Assembly: GCA_965247425.1 (NCBI GenBank)
Contig: OZ252023.1
Location: forward strand, 4,340,001 to 4,404,000
Length of the DNA: 64,000 bases
Direction of reading: 5' to 3'
Source of the DNA: CAZOZZ01 sp965247425
GTDB lineage: Bacteria > Acidobacteriota > Terriglobia > 20CM-2-55-15
The translations under genes and the position numbers were made by a program. Below are positions 44,405 through 52,636 of this stretch, piece by piece. The first letter of the stretch is position 1, and the number at the start of each line of letters is the position of its first letter. Under the pieces are notes generated by a model. It saw only the letters and a list, made by a program, of their open reading frames with translations. It had not been told where the DNA came from and made no database searches.

Positions 44405-44662
44405 TCAGCTTCCGGGAGTGCGGAGGGAGGGCCCATCGATGGTGATGGTAAGGCAGCGATGCCGAAGGCGGTCGAGGAGTGCGGCGACCATGTCCTTCTG
44501 GCCGAGGAAGGCGTGCCACTCTTCGTAGTCGAGGTTGGTCGTGATGATGGTGGCCTTCTTGCCGTAGCGCTCCTCCATGAGCTTGAAGAAGATGTTGCTC
44601 TGCTCCGGACGAAGATTCAGGTATCCCATTTCGTCGATGACGATGAGGTCGATCCGGCCGAT
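44405..44662 (-). pseudogene. istB: IS21 helper ATPase (IstB), C-terminal fragment
   Basis: 85 residues read on the minus strand: RIDLIVIDEMGYLNLRPEQS (Walker B region), LMEERYGKKATIITTNLDYEEW (sensor 1 region) and LLDRLRHRCLTITIDGPSLR. These are the C-terminal third of the AAA+ helper protein of IS21-type elements. The N-terminal part with Walker A is cut off exactly where the partial IS91 transposase begins (44659-44663). The istA partner is absent. Confidence 0.85.
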
Positions 44663-45614
44663 GGTGATCGATGGAGTTTACGCCGCTGACGCGAGTGGCC
44701 GTCCCAAGTTTCATCAACTGCCCGCGCCAGAGGATCAAGACGTCCTCCGCCTGACGTTCCTCGTCAACGAGCGCGTTCGATCGATGTTGGAGCGGAGAGA
44801 GCTTGGAACTTCCGCTGAACCTCAACAAGCAGATCCCTTGTCAGAAGACGATCCTGGTATGGCCGCTCTGCTGGCCAGTTCCGTCAGCCGCAGGATTGCG
44901 GTCGGCTCGAATGCCGGCCATGGCGTCGTGCGCATGGGCGATCAGATCGATCCAGACGGCATGGATGCCTTCCAGAGCCCCCTATGCACCATGGTTTCTG
45001 GCTTTAGTGTGCGCGCCAATGTCGCGGTTGAGGCTCGCGACCGGATGCGACTGGAAAGGCTCATGCGCTATGCGGCCCGTCCGGCCGTCGCTACTCATCG
45101 TTTGTCAGAGCTCTCTGATGGCCGACTCCACTACCTTCTAAAGCGTCCATGGCGTGACGGAACCATTGCTGTTGTCTTCGAGCGTCAGGACTTCATCGCC
45201 AAATTGGCAGTCCTGGTCCCGGCGCCGCGCGCTCACCTGACCCGGTATCACGGAGTATTTGGCCCTGCTGCAACGTGGAGATCCCTGATCGTTCCAAATG
45301 GGAATGACAATCGCAAGGAAACCGACGTGAAACCGCAGCCTTCTTCCCGGGAATCAACCGTGCCGGCTGAACCTGGGCTCCACACTGAGTCATCTGTGCG
45401 CGATCGCAACTATACCTGGGCGGAGTTGATGAAACGTATCTTCCTGGTGGACGTTCTTCAGTGTGAGCATTGCGGCGGAAGAATGAAAATCCTTGCAGCC
45501 ATCCGTCCGCCCACGGTCACGGTAAAAATCCTGGAGTGCCTGGGCTTGCCTTCCCGCGCCCCGCCGCTGGCGCCCGCCTCTTCCGACTACGATTGCCAAC
45601 CGGACGCCTTCTGA
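44661..45614 (+). pseudogene. IS91-family transposase, 5'-truncated copy of element 2
   Basis: Nearly identical to the C-terminal 317 residues of the transposase at 39207-40676, starting at MVIDGVYAADASGRP. The zinc domain and the HUH motif (HFH) fall just before the break and are missing, so it cannot nick DNA. The nucleophile region LMRYAARPAVATHRL and zinc ribbon are kept. The 5' junction is fused to an istB fragment. The 3' end continues into a full copy of the IS91 terminal sequence. Confidence 0.87.
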
Positions 45615-45815
45615 ACGTCGACGTCAACACGCCGCGGGACATGTGTGCCTCCGCGAAGTGGACATGTGACTTGAATCCGCCGCCTCTCCGGGAAATCCTG
45701 CTTTGAATCCCCCGCCCGACGGCCTGCGGCCGCGCGCGGGTTGACATAACACCCTTACAACGACACTGTCCGTACTGCCATAGTCGTCGGATCCTGCTTC
45801 TTTCTCTTATCCGCC
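45615..45815 (+). repeat. IS91 element 2 3'-terminal region (end B)
   Basis: Matches end A from the transposase stop to CTTATCCGCC (45807-45815). The next gene is a SirB1-family gene 70 bp further on. No other feature is seen in the gap. Confidence 0.75.
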
Positions 45816-45885
45816 CACTTCTCCCCTTTCCCAGGCCGCGGCGTGCTAATTTAATCTTGATGGATCTATCGAAGGGGACCCGGTC

Positions 45886-46719
45886 GTGACCGCAAGATCT
45901 CGTCAGACATTCAGGCAGCTGATCACGTTGCCCGACTTGGGAATTCCCCTGGCCGAGGCGGCATTGCTGATGGCATGTGAAGAATACCCCCACCTTTCTC
46001 TGGAGCCCTATCTGAACCAACTCGACACCATGGCGGAGAGGGTGTGCGCGCGCATCGGCCCGGGCGAAGCCCCGATGGATAAGATCGAAAAGATCAACGA
46101 TGTTCTTTTCCGAGAATACGGATTTCGCGGGAACGCAGCGAACTACTTCGACCCTCGCAACAGTTTTCTGAACGATGTGATCGACCGAAGGCTCGGGATT
46201 CCCATCACGCTCTCTACGATTTACTTGGAAGTTGCCGGCAGGTTGAAGGTACCGATCGAAGGCGTCGGGATGCCGGGGCATTTCGTTGTGAAGTACCGAT
46301 CAGGGAACCACGAAATCTTACTGGACCCGTTCAATGGCGGATCGGTTCTGACGCGGAACCAGTGCACTCGATTCCTCGCGCACTTCGCGGTCCGACCGGG
46401 CAGGAACACCGAACTCGCTCTGCGCCGGGTGACGAACCGACAGATTCTGGCACGCATGCTCGACAACCTCAGGATGATCTACTTGAAAGCGGAAACGTTC
46501 GACAAAGCGCTGGCGATGGTAGAAATGATGGTCTTGCTCGAACCCGATATCCCCACACTCCGTGGGGATCGGGGCCTGCTCCGGCTTCAAGTTCGTCAGT
46601 TTCCGGGCGCAGCCCGCGACCTGAGGCGTTACCTCGAGAACCTACCGGCTGCCGCAGACCGGGAGGAAATTGAGAAGTATTTGAAGGAAATCGAACGAAT
46701 CCGGGCAACGCTCAATTAG
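45886..46719 (+). CDS. SirB1-family protein (transglutaminase-like fold plus TPR)
   Basis: 277 residues from a GTG with AAGGGGA upstream. The N-terminal part has the SirB1 pattern: IPLAEAALLMACEEYPHLSLEPYLNQLD, INDVLFREYGFRGNAANYFDPRNSFLNDVI, RRLGIPITLSTIYLEVAGRL, EGVGMPGHFVVKYR and ILLDPFNGG. The C-terminal third forms two to three TPR-like helical hairpins (MLDNLRMIYLKAETFDKALAMVEMMV). The family is widespread with no firm biochemical role. The base composition resembles the backbone, so this short block (45886-46980) may be original chromosome caught between inserted segments. Confidence 0.82.
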   Translation: MTARSRQTFRQLITLPDLGIPLAEAALLMACEEYPHLSLEPYLNQLDTMAERVCARIGPGEAPMDKIEKINDVLFREYGFRGNAANYFDPRNSFLNDVIDRRLGIPITLSTIYLEVAGRLKVPIEGVGMPGHFVVKYRSGNHEILLDPFNGGSVLTRNQCTRFLAHFAVRPGRNTELALRRVTNRQILARMLDNLRMIYLKAETFDKALAMVEMMVLLEPDIPTLRGDRGLLRLQVRQFPGAARDLRRYLENLPAAADREEIEKYLKEIERIRATLN

Positions 46720-46748
46720 CCAGGGAGCCCGAACACGTAAAACGCAGC

Positions 46749-47000
46749 TTGAGAATCGGGGTGATGGGTGCCGGGAGTTGTGATGCGCAAACGGCCATGC
46801 TGGCCGAGGAGGTCGGACGGCTCATCGCCGGAGCAGGGGCGGTTCTGATTTGCGGGGGCGGTACGGGAGTCATGGAGGCAGCCTCTCGAGGTGCCTCCCG
46901 TGCGGGCGGATTGGTTGTCGGAATCCTGCCTTCCGAGAATGAGAGCACGGCCAATCCCTACGTTGGGATCCCGATTGTGAGACGCAGCCTCACCACCTGA
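46749..47000 (+). pseudogene. LOG/TIGR00725-like protein, 3'-truncated
   Basis: The 75 residues start with IGVMGAGSCDAQTAMLAEEVGRLIAGAGAVLICGGGTGVMEAASRGASRAGG and continue with GILPSENESTANPYVGIPI. This is the N-terminal half of a Rossmann-fold protein of the lysine-decarboxylase-like (LOG) group, including the GGGTGVMEA phosphate-binding loop. The usual second half is absent; after GIPIV the frame runs out in seven unrelated codons. The break near 46975 marks a junction with the PrpF segment that follows. Confidence 0.7.
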
Positions 47001-47022
47001 GAGGACTGAGTAGGGGACAGCC

Positions 47023-48207
47023 ATGCAGCATAAGATTCCTGCGGTATTTATGCGAGGGGGCACGAGCCGCGCCGTGATGTTTCGGGAGGACGTTTTGGCG
47101 CCATACGATCATGCCACCCGTGAGCGGATTATTCTGGCGGCTCTGGGGAGTCCCGATCCGGATGGGCGACAGGTCGACGGCTTGGGCGGGGGCATTTCCT
47201 CGTTGAGCAAAGCGGCAATTATCGGGCGGGGTGCCGATCCCGACACGGATGTCACCTTTCACTTCGCCCAGGTCGATGTGCACCAACCGTTCATTGATTG
47301 GGGCGGTACGTGCGGCAACATGTCTGCCGCGGTGGGACCCTTTGCCATCGATGAGGGACTGGTGCCAGCCACCGATCCGGTAACCCAGGTGCGCGTCCTG
47401 GCCACCAATACCGGCAAACGGTATATCGCCCATGTACCAGTGCGCGATGGCATGGCCGAAGTCGAGGGCGACTATACCATAGCCGGCGCGCCAGGACCGG
47501 GAGCCCGTGTCACCCTGGAGTATCTGGCCCCTGGCGGGTCGCTGGGCGGCCCCTTGCTGCCGACCGGGGTGCCGCGTCAATCCATCACCCTAGCGCACGG
47601 CCGCCAGGTGACCGTGTCTCTCGTAGACGCGGCCCTGCCGATGGTCTACGTGCGGGCCGAGGAACTGGGAGTCGATGCCAGGCGCCTGGCGCCAGACCTG
47701 GATGGCGATGCCGATCTGCAAGCCCTTCTCGAAGAAATCCGCGGCCGCGGCGCCATATTGTTCGGGCTGGCCGAGAGCCTGGAGCACGATCGAGACACGG
47801 TCAAAGCCATTCCCAAAATCGCCATGGTGGCGCCGCCGGTGTCCTACCAGAGCAGCGGCGGCACCACCATCGTGGCCGAGCAGATCGACCTGGTGGCACG
47901 GGCCATATCCATGCGCAATACGCACCGCACCTTCCCCGCCACCTCCTCCATGTGTACCGCGGTAGCCGCCGCCGTAGAAGACACCGTGGTGCATGAAGTC
48001 TGCCGCACACCGCACGTGGGACGCACGCGTATCGGTCACCCGGCCGGCATTATGGAGATCGGCGCCAAGGTCGCCCAACGCCATGGCGAGTGGGTGGCCG
48101 AAAGCGTGACCACGCAACGTACGGCTCGCCGCATCATGGAGGGTTGCATCCTGGTGCCGCAGCGGTACATGGAGGGCAAACCCTGGTTTGAAACGGATGC
48201 GTCATGA
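47023..48207 (+). CDS. PrpF/4-oxalomesaconate tautomerase-family isomerase
   Basis: 394 residues, ATG preceded by AGGGGA. It has the PrpF fold of two similar halves: KIPAVFMRGGTSRAVMF at the start, LGSPDPDGRQVDGLGGGISSLSKAAII, DWGGTCGNMSAAVGPFAIDEGLV (first catalytic Cys region), and PKIAMVAPPVSY with HRTFPATSSMCTAVAAAVEDTVVHE (second Cys region). Members isomerise 2-methylaconitate, oxalomesaconate or related unsaturated tricarboxylates. The stop overlaps the start of an aconitase fragment (ATGA), which supports an aconitate-type substrate, as in prpF-acn operons. The upstream border is a truncated gene, so this is the left edge of an inserted segment. Confidence 0.85.
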   Translation: MQHKIPAVFMRGGTSRAVMFREDVLAPYDHATRERIILAALGSPDPDGRQVDGLGGGISSLSKAAIIGRGADPDTDVTFHFAQVDVHQPFIDWGGTCGNMSAAVGPFAIDEGLVPATDPVTQVRVLATNTGKRYIAHVPVRDGMAEVEGDYTIAGAPGPGARVTLEYLAPGGSLGGPLLPTGVPRQSITLAHGRQVTVSLVDAALPMVYVRAEELGVDARRLAPDLDGDADLQALLEEIRGRGAILFGLAESLEHDRDTVKAIPKIAMVAPPVSYQSSGGTTIVAEQIDLVARAISMRNTHRTFPATSSMCTAVAAAVEDTVVHEVCRTPHVGRTRIGHPAGIMEIGAKVAQRHGEWVAESVTTQRTARRIMEGCILVPQRYMEGKPWFETDAS

Positions 48208-48377
48208 ATCTTGCCCAACAACTCATTGCCTCGCACATGGTCAGTGGCGACCTGACGCCGGGTGCAGAAATCGCGCTGCGCGTCGATCAGACCCTGTCAC
48301 TCGTGATATCCCCGATGTGGCTTGCATTCCATTTCGGAGGATTCGAGGCTGAAGTGGAGAGCGAATTAGGGTATTGA
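48204..48377 (+). pseudogene. Aconitate hydratase, N-terminal 31 residues only, fused to foreign sequence
   Basis: The ATG overlaps the prpF-like stop. The first 31 codons read NLAQQLIASHMVSGDLTPGA then EIALRVDQTL, the standard opening of an aconitase of the mitochondrial/homoaconitase type. After DQTL (48296) the normal continuation is absent. Instead 26 unrelated codons follow to a stop at 48377. This marks a deletion or insertion junction at about 48297. It shows the PrpF gene came from a prpF-aconitase operon. Confidence 0.75.
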
Positions 48378-48396
48378 GGGCTCTGCTCCCTAATTC
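48363..48396. promoter_or_regulatory. Stem-loop between the aconitase remnant and isocitrate dehydrogenase gene
   Basis: GAATTAGGG (48363-48371) pairs perfectly with CCCTAATTC (48388-48396). No T-run follows. It lies 24 bases before the next start codon and may be a regulatory or recombination-related structure. Confidence 0.4.
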
Positions 48397-48420
48397 AATT
48401 CTGAAGAGGAGTAGGAAGGC

Positions 48421-49419
48421 ATGTCTCACAGAGTGATCCTGATTCCAGGAGACGGAATTGGGCCAGAAGTCACATCGGCAGCCAGGCGGGTCATTGACGC
48501 GACTGGGGTTGCAATTGATTGGCAGGAATTCGAGGCCGGTGGAGATCTGATCGATCGTCTTGGAACCGCGCTGCCGCAAGCCACTCTCGATGCAGTGATG
48601 GACGCGGGGCTCGCGCTCAAGGGTCCGATTGCAACTCCAATTGGCCGAGGTCACCGTTCAGTAAACGTTGAGATGCGCCGCCGGCTGGATCTGTTCGCGA
48701 ACTTCAGACCAACGAAGAGCGTGCCGGGCATCAAGTCGCGCTACGAAGACGTGGATCTGATCGTCGTCCGCGAAAATACGGAAGGACTCTACAGTGGGCT
48801 CGAACACGTTGTCGTACCGGGCGTCGTCGAGAGTCTTCGCGTCATCACCGAGAGCGCCTCGGAGAGGATCGTGCGTTATGCCTTCGATACCGCGCGGCGA
48901 CTGCAACGTAAGAAGGTCACAGCAGTCCACAAGGCCAACATTCTCAAGCTTTCCGATGGCCTCTTCCTGGACGTCGCGCGGCGAGTAGCGGGAGACTACG
49001 ATGACATCGCTTTTGACGAGTCCATCGTGGATGCGACTGCGATGAAGTTGGTGATGGATCCCAGTCAGTTTGACGTGCTCGTCATGGAAAACCTTTTTGG
49101 CGACATCCTCAGCGATTTGACGAGTGGGCTTGTCGGCGGCCTTGGGCTCGCGCCATCAGCAAACATTGGCGACAAGTATGCGGTCTTCGAAGCCGTTCAC
49201 GGCTCGGCCCCGGATATTGCCGGGAAGCGGCTGGCGAATCCAACAGCCTTGATATTCTCTGGTGCCCTGCTCCTGCGTCATCTTGGCGAAGATGCAGCAG
49301 CCGGCCGCATCTCTGCCGCGGTGCGCAAGGTTCTCGCGAGCGGTAAGGTGCTGACGGGCGACCTGGGTGGCGATGCCGGCACGGAGGCTTACACGGACGC
49401 GGTTATCGCAGCGCTGTAG
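48421..49419 (+). CDS. NAD-type isocitrate dehydrogenase (isopropylmalate dehydrogenase superfamily)
   Basis: 332 residues with AGGAG before the ATG. The family start ILIPGDGIGPEV is present. KGPIATPIGRGHRSVNVEMRRRLDLFANFRPTKSVPGIKSRY and VDLIVVRENTEGLYSGLEH form the isocitrate-binding region; the serine in GHRSVNV and the arginines of RRRLDLFANFRP fit isocitrate over isopropylmalate. VHKANILKLSDGLF gives the catalytic lysine, and DVLVMENLFGDILSDLTSGLVGGLG the metal aspartates. The HGSAPDIAGKRLANPTA nucleotide loop lacks the NADP arginine pattern. Length and motifs fit the short NAD-dependent group; homoisocitrate or tartrate activity cannot be excluded. Confidence 0.85.
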   Translation: MSHRVILIPGDGIGPEVTSAARRVIDATGVAIDWQEFEAGGDLIDRLGTALPQATLDAVMDAGLALKGPIATPIGRGHRSVNVEMRRRLDLFANFRPTKSVPGIKSRYEDVDLIVVRENTEGLYSGLEHVVVPGVVESLRVITESASERIVRYAFDTARRLQRKKVTAVHKANILKLSDGLFLDVARRVAGDYDDIAFDESIVDATAMKLVMDPSQFDVLVMENLFGDILSDLTSGLVGGLGLAPSANIGDKYAVFEAVHGSAPDIAGKRLANPTALIFSGALLLRHLGEDAAAGRISAAVRKVLASGKVLTGDLGGDAGTEAYTDAVIAAL

Positions 49420-49476
49420 TTTCGGAGAACAGCAGAACAGCAGCCCCGGCGGCGGTCTTACTTTGAACGACTAACC

Positions 49477-49530
49477 TGGTGTGGGTCCCTTTTACTCGAT
49501 CGGGGTGGGCTCTTTTTACGTTGTCGAAAC
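49477..49530. other. IS21-type end remnant
   Basis: GTGTGGGTCCCTTTTACTCG followed by GGGGTGGGCTCTTTTTACG shows the double GTGGGTCCCTTTTAC-type sites usual at IS21 ends. It lies between the isocitrate dehydrogenase and biotin-carrier genes and may mark another junction. Confidence 0.45.
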
Positions 49531-49578
49531 GACTTATGGCTTGACAGTGGGTTGGGTAAGCGTTAAGGCTTGACCAAG

Positions 49579-49800
49579 ATGGCTGAACAGGTTGTGAAGG
49601 CCCCCATGAGGGGAAGGGTGATCCGGGTTCTCGTCGAAGAGGGGAGCCAAGTCAAAGAGAGAGACCGCATTTGCGACATCGAGGCCTTGAAGATGGAGAT
49701 GCCTATCATGGCCCCGGTGAGCGGCACGCTCAAAGAAGTCTGTGTCTCTCCCGGTCAGACGATCGAGGGGGGCGGTCCGCTGTTTGTCATCGAGTCGTAG
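49579..49800 (+). CDS. Biotin/lipoyl carrier protein (acyl-carrier for decarboxylase/carboxylase)
   Basis: 73 residues from the ATG at 49579. It is a complete biotinyl domain: VVKAPMRGRVIRVLVEEGSQVKERD, then IEALKMEMPIMAPVSGTLKEVCVSPGQTIEGGGPLFVIES. The biotinylated lysine is in EALKMEM, where Ala-Leu-Lys-Met replaces the more common Ala-Met-Lys-Met. It is probably the carrier for the carboxyltransferase subunit at 51195-52622, which has no biotin domain of its own. However, it is on the opposite strand and convergent with the beta-subunit gene, so it is not in the same transcript. Confidence 0.87.
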   Translation: MAEQVVKAPMRGRVIRVLVEEGSQVKERDRICDIEALKMEMPIMAPVSGTLKEVCVSPGQTIEGGGPLFVIES

Positions 49801-49844
49801 ACTCAGAGCTCCGATGTTACCGGGTCCAAGACGTCCCCGTGAGA

Positions 49845-51002
49845 TTAGCCCAGCATACCCAAGAATATCCCAGCAACAGTGGCGGTGCCGATTACGCCAG
49901 CAATATTGGGTCCCATAGCATGCATCAGCAAGAAGTTATTGGGATCAGCTTCCTGCCCCATCCTCTGGACTACCCTGGCTGACATTGGTACTGCGGAGAC
50001 ACCAGCAGCACCTATCATCGGGTTGATCTGCTCCTTGCAAACAAGGTTCATCAACTTGGCCAGAATCAAGCCAAAGGCGGTGGCGGTAGCAAAGGCTACT
50101 ACTCCAAGAACAAATACCATCAAACTCTCTACCCTGAGGAAGCTCTCGGCACTCATAATGCAACCGATGCATAAGCCAAGCAGGATGGTCAGGATATTTA
50201 TAAAGGCATTGGCGGCAGTATCAGCCAGTCGGTCAGTAACACCACTAACCTGTAGCAGATTACCAAACATGAACATGCCAATAAGGGGCGCTGACTTCGG
50301 CACCAGCAGGACAATAATAACAGTGGCAATTACCGGGAACAAAATTTCTTCAGTCTTAGACACTGCCCTCAACTGGGGCTCCATATATATGGCTCGCTCT
50401 TTCTTGGTAGTGAGCAACTTTATGACTGGGGGCTGGATAATAGGCACAAGCGCCATATAGGTATAGGCAGCTACGGCGGTAGCCCCGATAAAGCCAGGAG
50501 CCAGCCTATTCGTAAGATAGACAGTAGTCGGCCCATCAGCGCCGCCAATTATGCCTATGGAAGAAGCCTCATTCATACTGAATCCAAATAGCAAGGCTAT
50601 CCAAAAGGCGAAGAAAACACCGAATTGGGCACCGGCGCCAAGTAGCAGGGTCTTGGGTCTAGCTATGAGTGGTCTAAAATCGGTCATAGCGCCCAAGCCA
50701 AGGAAGATCAGAGAGGGTATTATCTCCCAGGCAATCCCATAGTAAAAGATCCTGGAAATTAGGCCGGCTGGTTGGCGATCTACAGCAAATGACTCCACTA
50801 CCCTACCATCAACCACAGTTTCCATTAGACCGCCAAGAGGCAGGTTCGTCAGAACCACACCAAACCCGATAGGCACTAGTAAGAGAGGCTCCATCTTCTT
50901 GGCAATGCCCAAGTACAAAAGTATACAGCCAAGAAACATCATCAATATGGGACTGGGCCACCCATATAGCTCAGCAAGGCCGGTCTCGAAAGAGCCTAGC
51001 AT
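49845..51002 (-). CDS. oadB: Sodium-pumping oxaloacetate decarboxylase, beta subunit
   Basis: 385 residues, about nine to ten hydrophobic helices. Family signatures include MMFLGCILLYLGIAKKMEPLLLVPIGFG, FLGLGAMTDFRPLIARPKTLLLGAGAQFG, SSIGIIGGADGPTTVYLTNRLAP (the aspartate and glycine-rich loop of the Na+ site) and the C-terminal GAAGVSAVPMSARVVQRMGQEADPNNFLLMHAMGPNIAGVIG. It decarboxylates carboxybiotin and exports Na+. The start has GGAGG upstream. Base composition here is visibly lower in GC than both neighbours, suggesting a separate origin. It could equally belong to a glutaconyl- or methylmalonyl-CoA decarboxylase. Confidence 0.9.
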   Translation of the reverse strand: MLGSFETGLAELYGWPSPILMMFLGCILLYLGIAKKMEPLLLVPIGFGVVLTNLPLGGLMETVVDGRVVESFAVDRQPAGLISRIFYYGIAWEIIPSLIFLGLGAMTDFRPLIARPKTLLLGAGAQFGVFFAFWIALLFGFSMNEASSIGIIGGADGPTTVYLTNRLAPGFIGATAVAAYTYMALVPIIQPPVIKLLTTKKERAIYMEPQLRAVSKTEEILFPVIATVIIVLLVPKSAPLIGMFMFGNLLQVSGVTDRLADTAANAFINILTILLGLCIGCIMSAESFLRVESLMVFVLGVVAFATATAFGLILAKLMNLVCKEQINPMIGAAGVSAVPMSARVVQRMGQEADPNNFLLMHAMGPNIAGVIGTATVAGIFLGMLG

Positions 51003-51013
51003 CTCATCCTCCG

Positions 51014-51169
51014 TTATTCCCCATTACCAGTTTCACCCTTGCCGGAGCCGATCTTGCCAAGCACGAATCCCACTAGCCATATCGCCAGAGCCAACGCAGT
51101 TAACACTACAAAGACAAGCCCAAAGCCAATCCCACCAATTTGTCCGGCAAGACCCCAGTCTACGTCCAT
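51014..51169 (-). CDS. Oxaloacetate decarboxylase gamma-like small membrane subunit
   Basis: A 51-residue protein between the alpha and beta subunit genes: MDVDWGLAGQIGGIGFGLVF, then VVLTALALAIWLVGFVLG and a short charged tail (KIGSGKGETGNGE). One transmembrane helix with a polar C-terminus is what OadG subunits look like, although this one is short and lacks the zinc-binding histidine tail. It stops 11 bases before the oadB start and its end region supplies the ribosome site (GGAGG) for oadB. Position, size and orientation strongly support a gamma subunit. Confidence 0.7.
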   Translation of the reverse strand: MDVDWGLAGQIGGIGFGLVFVVLTALALAIWLVGFVLGKIGSGKGETGNGE

Positions 51170-51194
51170 ATTTTATCTCTCTAGCTCAAACGGG

Positions 51195-52622
51195 TTATGG
51201 GCGAAGGTCGCCCTTTTCCCTGAGGGTCAGAAAGTCCTTGGCCTGCATGGGGTAGAGTATCCCCAGGAGGACATCCTCGTCGCTCTTTGCCAGAGGGCCG
51301 AGCTCCTTCACCGCTCTGTCCCAGTCCCCTGGATCGGCGAGGTCCCCTGCCCTTACCGAGTAATCGGGGGACTTGTCGCCCATTACCTTAGTCACGAGCT
51401 CTTTGCTCACTGGGCCCGGTGGCCGGCCGTATTTACCCGCGACATAATCCATGACCTGTTGCGTGATGATTTGGTATCTCTCTCCCGTCAGCACATTGAA
51501 TACCGCTTGGGCGCCGACGATCTGGCTTGTGGGAGTCAGGAGCGGCGGATAGCCCAGATCCTTCTCAACATTCGGACTCTCTTTCAGGGCCGCCTCCATC
51601 AGATCCATCCGGCCAGCCTCTTTCAACTGTGCGACCATGTTGGAGATCATCCCGCCGGGCATCTTGTGCTTGAGCACCTCGGCGTTGACACCGGCGTATT
51701 TCGTTGCATGTTCCGAATACTTCTCCCCGATTTCCCGTGTGATCCTGGTGGGCTCCTCGAGGAGCTTCAGGTCTATGCCCGTGTCGAAGGGTGTGTCCTT
51801 GAGCGCAGCGATCATCGTTTCGGTTGCGGGGTGTGCAGAGCCGAAAGACAGCGGGCTCAGCACAGTATCGATCATATCCACACCGGCGAGTAGGGCCATC
51901 AGGTGGCACATGCTCGAGGCCCCGCTCATATCGTGACTGTGGAGGAGGACCGGCAGTTTATCTTTGGCACGGTCCTTCATGCCCTTGATGATCCTGTAGG
52001 CATCGAAGGGCATGAGGATACCCGTGGCGTCCTTCAGCGATAGCCAGTCTGCCCCGATCTCCAACACTTGCTCCGCAGACTCCATCCACTTTTCAAGGGT
52101 GTGCACCGGGCTGATGGTGTAGTTCACCTCCACGTGGGCCTCTCCCCCGAACTCCTTGACCGCCTTGGCGGCCACCTCGACGTTCCGAAAGTCGTTGGTG
52201 GCCTCGAACACCCGGAAGACGGTAATGCCGTGCTTCACCGCCTTCTCGACGAACTTGCGGACGACGCGGTCCTCAAAGGGTCTATAGGCGAGGATGTGCT
52301 GGCCCCTCAGGAGCATCTGAAGTTTGGTCTTGGGCATGACCTCCTTGATTCTTTTCAGTCTCTCCCAAGGATCTTCCTTCAGGTATCTCAAGGAGGCGTC
52401 AAAGCTGGCCCCTCCCCATACCTCCACCGCATAGAAGCCACAGTTGTCCAGGGCCGCGCAGAGGGGGATAAGGTCATCCGTGGAAACTCTAGTGGCGAGC
52501 TTGCATTGCTGGCCATCCCTCGGGGTCAGATCGGTAATCTTGATCCTTTTGGTGCCGGCCTGTGCGCTGAGCAGTGTTCGAAAATCTTGATCTAGGCTCT
52601 CGAAGGTTTCATTCAGATGCAT
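51195..52622 (-). CDS. oadA: Oxaloacetate decarboxylase / pyruvate carboxylase carboxyltransferase subunit (no biotin domain)
   Basis: 475 residues, a TIM-barrel carboxyltransferase plus helical extension. Motifs are KITDLTPRDGQQC (metal aspartate), YAVEVWGGASFDASLRYLKEDPWERL, LLRGQHILAYR, WLSLKDATGILMPFDAY (carboxylated lysine) and VLLHSHDMSGASSM (metal histidines). The extension has KMPGGMISNMVAQLKEAGR and the late ILYPMQAKDFLTLREKG. It transfers the carboxyl group between oxaloacetate or pyruvate and biotin. The biotin carrier domain normally at the C-terminus is absent; the separate carrier at 49579 can serve. It heads a likely oadA-oadG-oadB operon. Subunit naming as pyruvate carboxylase B is an alternative. 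Confidence 0.88.
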   Translation of the reverse strand: MHLNETFESLDQDFRTLLSAQAGTKRIKITDLTPRDGQQCKLATRVSTDDLIPLCAALDNCGFYAVEVWGGASFDASLRYLKEDPWERLKRIKEVMPKTKLQMLLRGQHILAYRPFEDRVVRKFVEKAVKHGITVFRVFEATNDFRNVEVAAKAVKEFGGEAHVEVNYTISPVHTLEKWMESAEQVLEIGADWLSLKDATGILMPFDAYRIIKGMKDRAKDKLPVLLHSHDMSGASSMCHLMALLAGVDMIDTVLSPLSFGSAHPATETMIAALKDTPFDTGIDLKLLEEPTRITREIGEKYSEHATKYAGVNAEVLKHKMPGGMISNMVAQLKEAGRMDLMEAALKESPNVEKDLGYPPLLTPTSQIVGAQAVFNVLTGERYQIITQQVMDYVAGKYGRPPGPVSKELVTKVMGDKSPDYSVRAGDLADPGDWDRAVKELGPLAKSDEDVLLGILYPMQAKDFLTLREKGDLRP

Positions 52623-52636
52623 GGGTCGCCTCCTCC

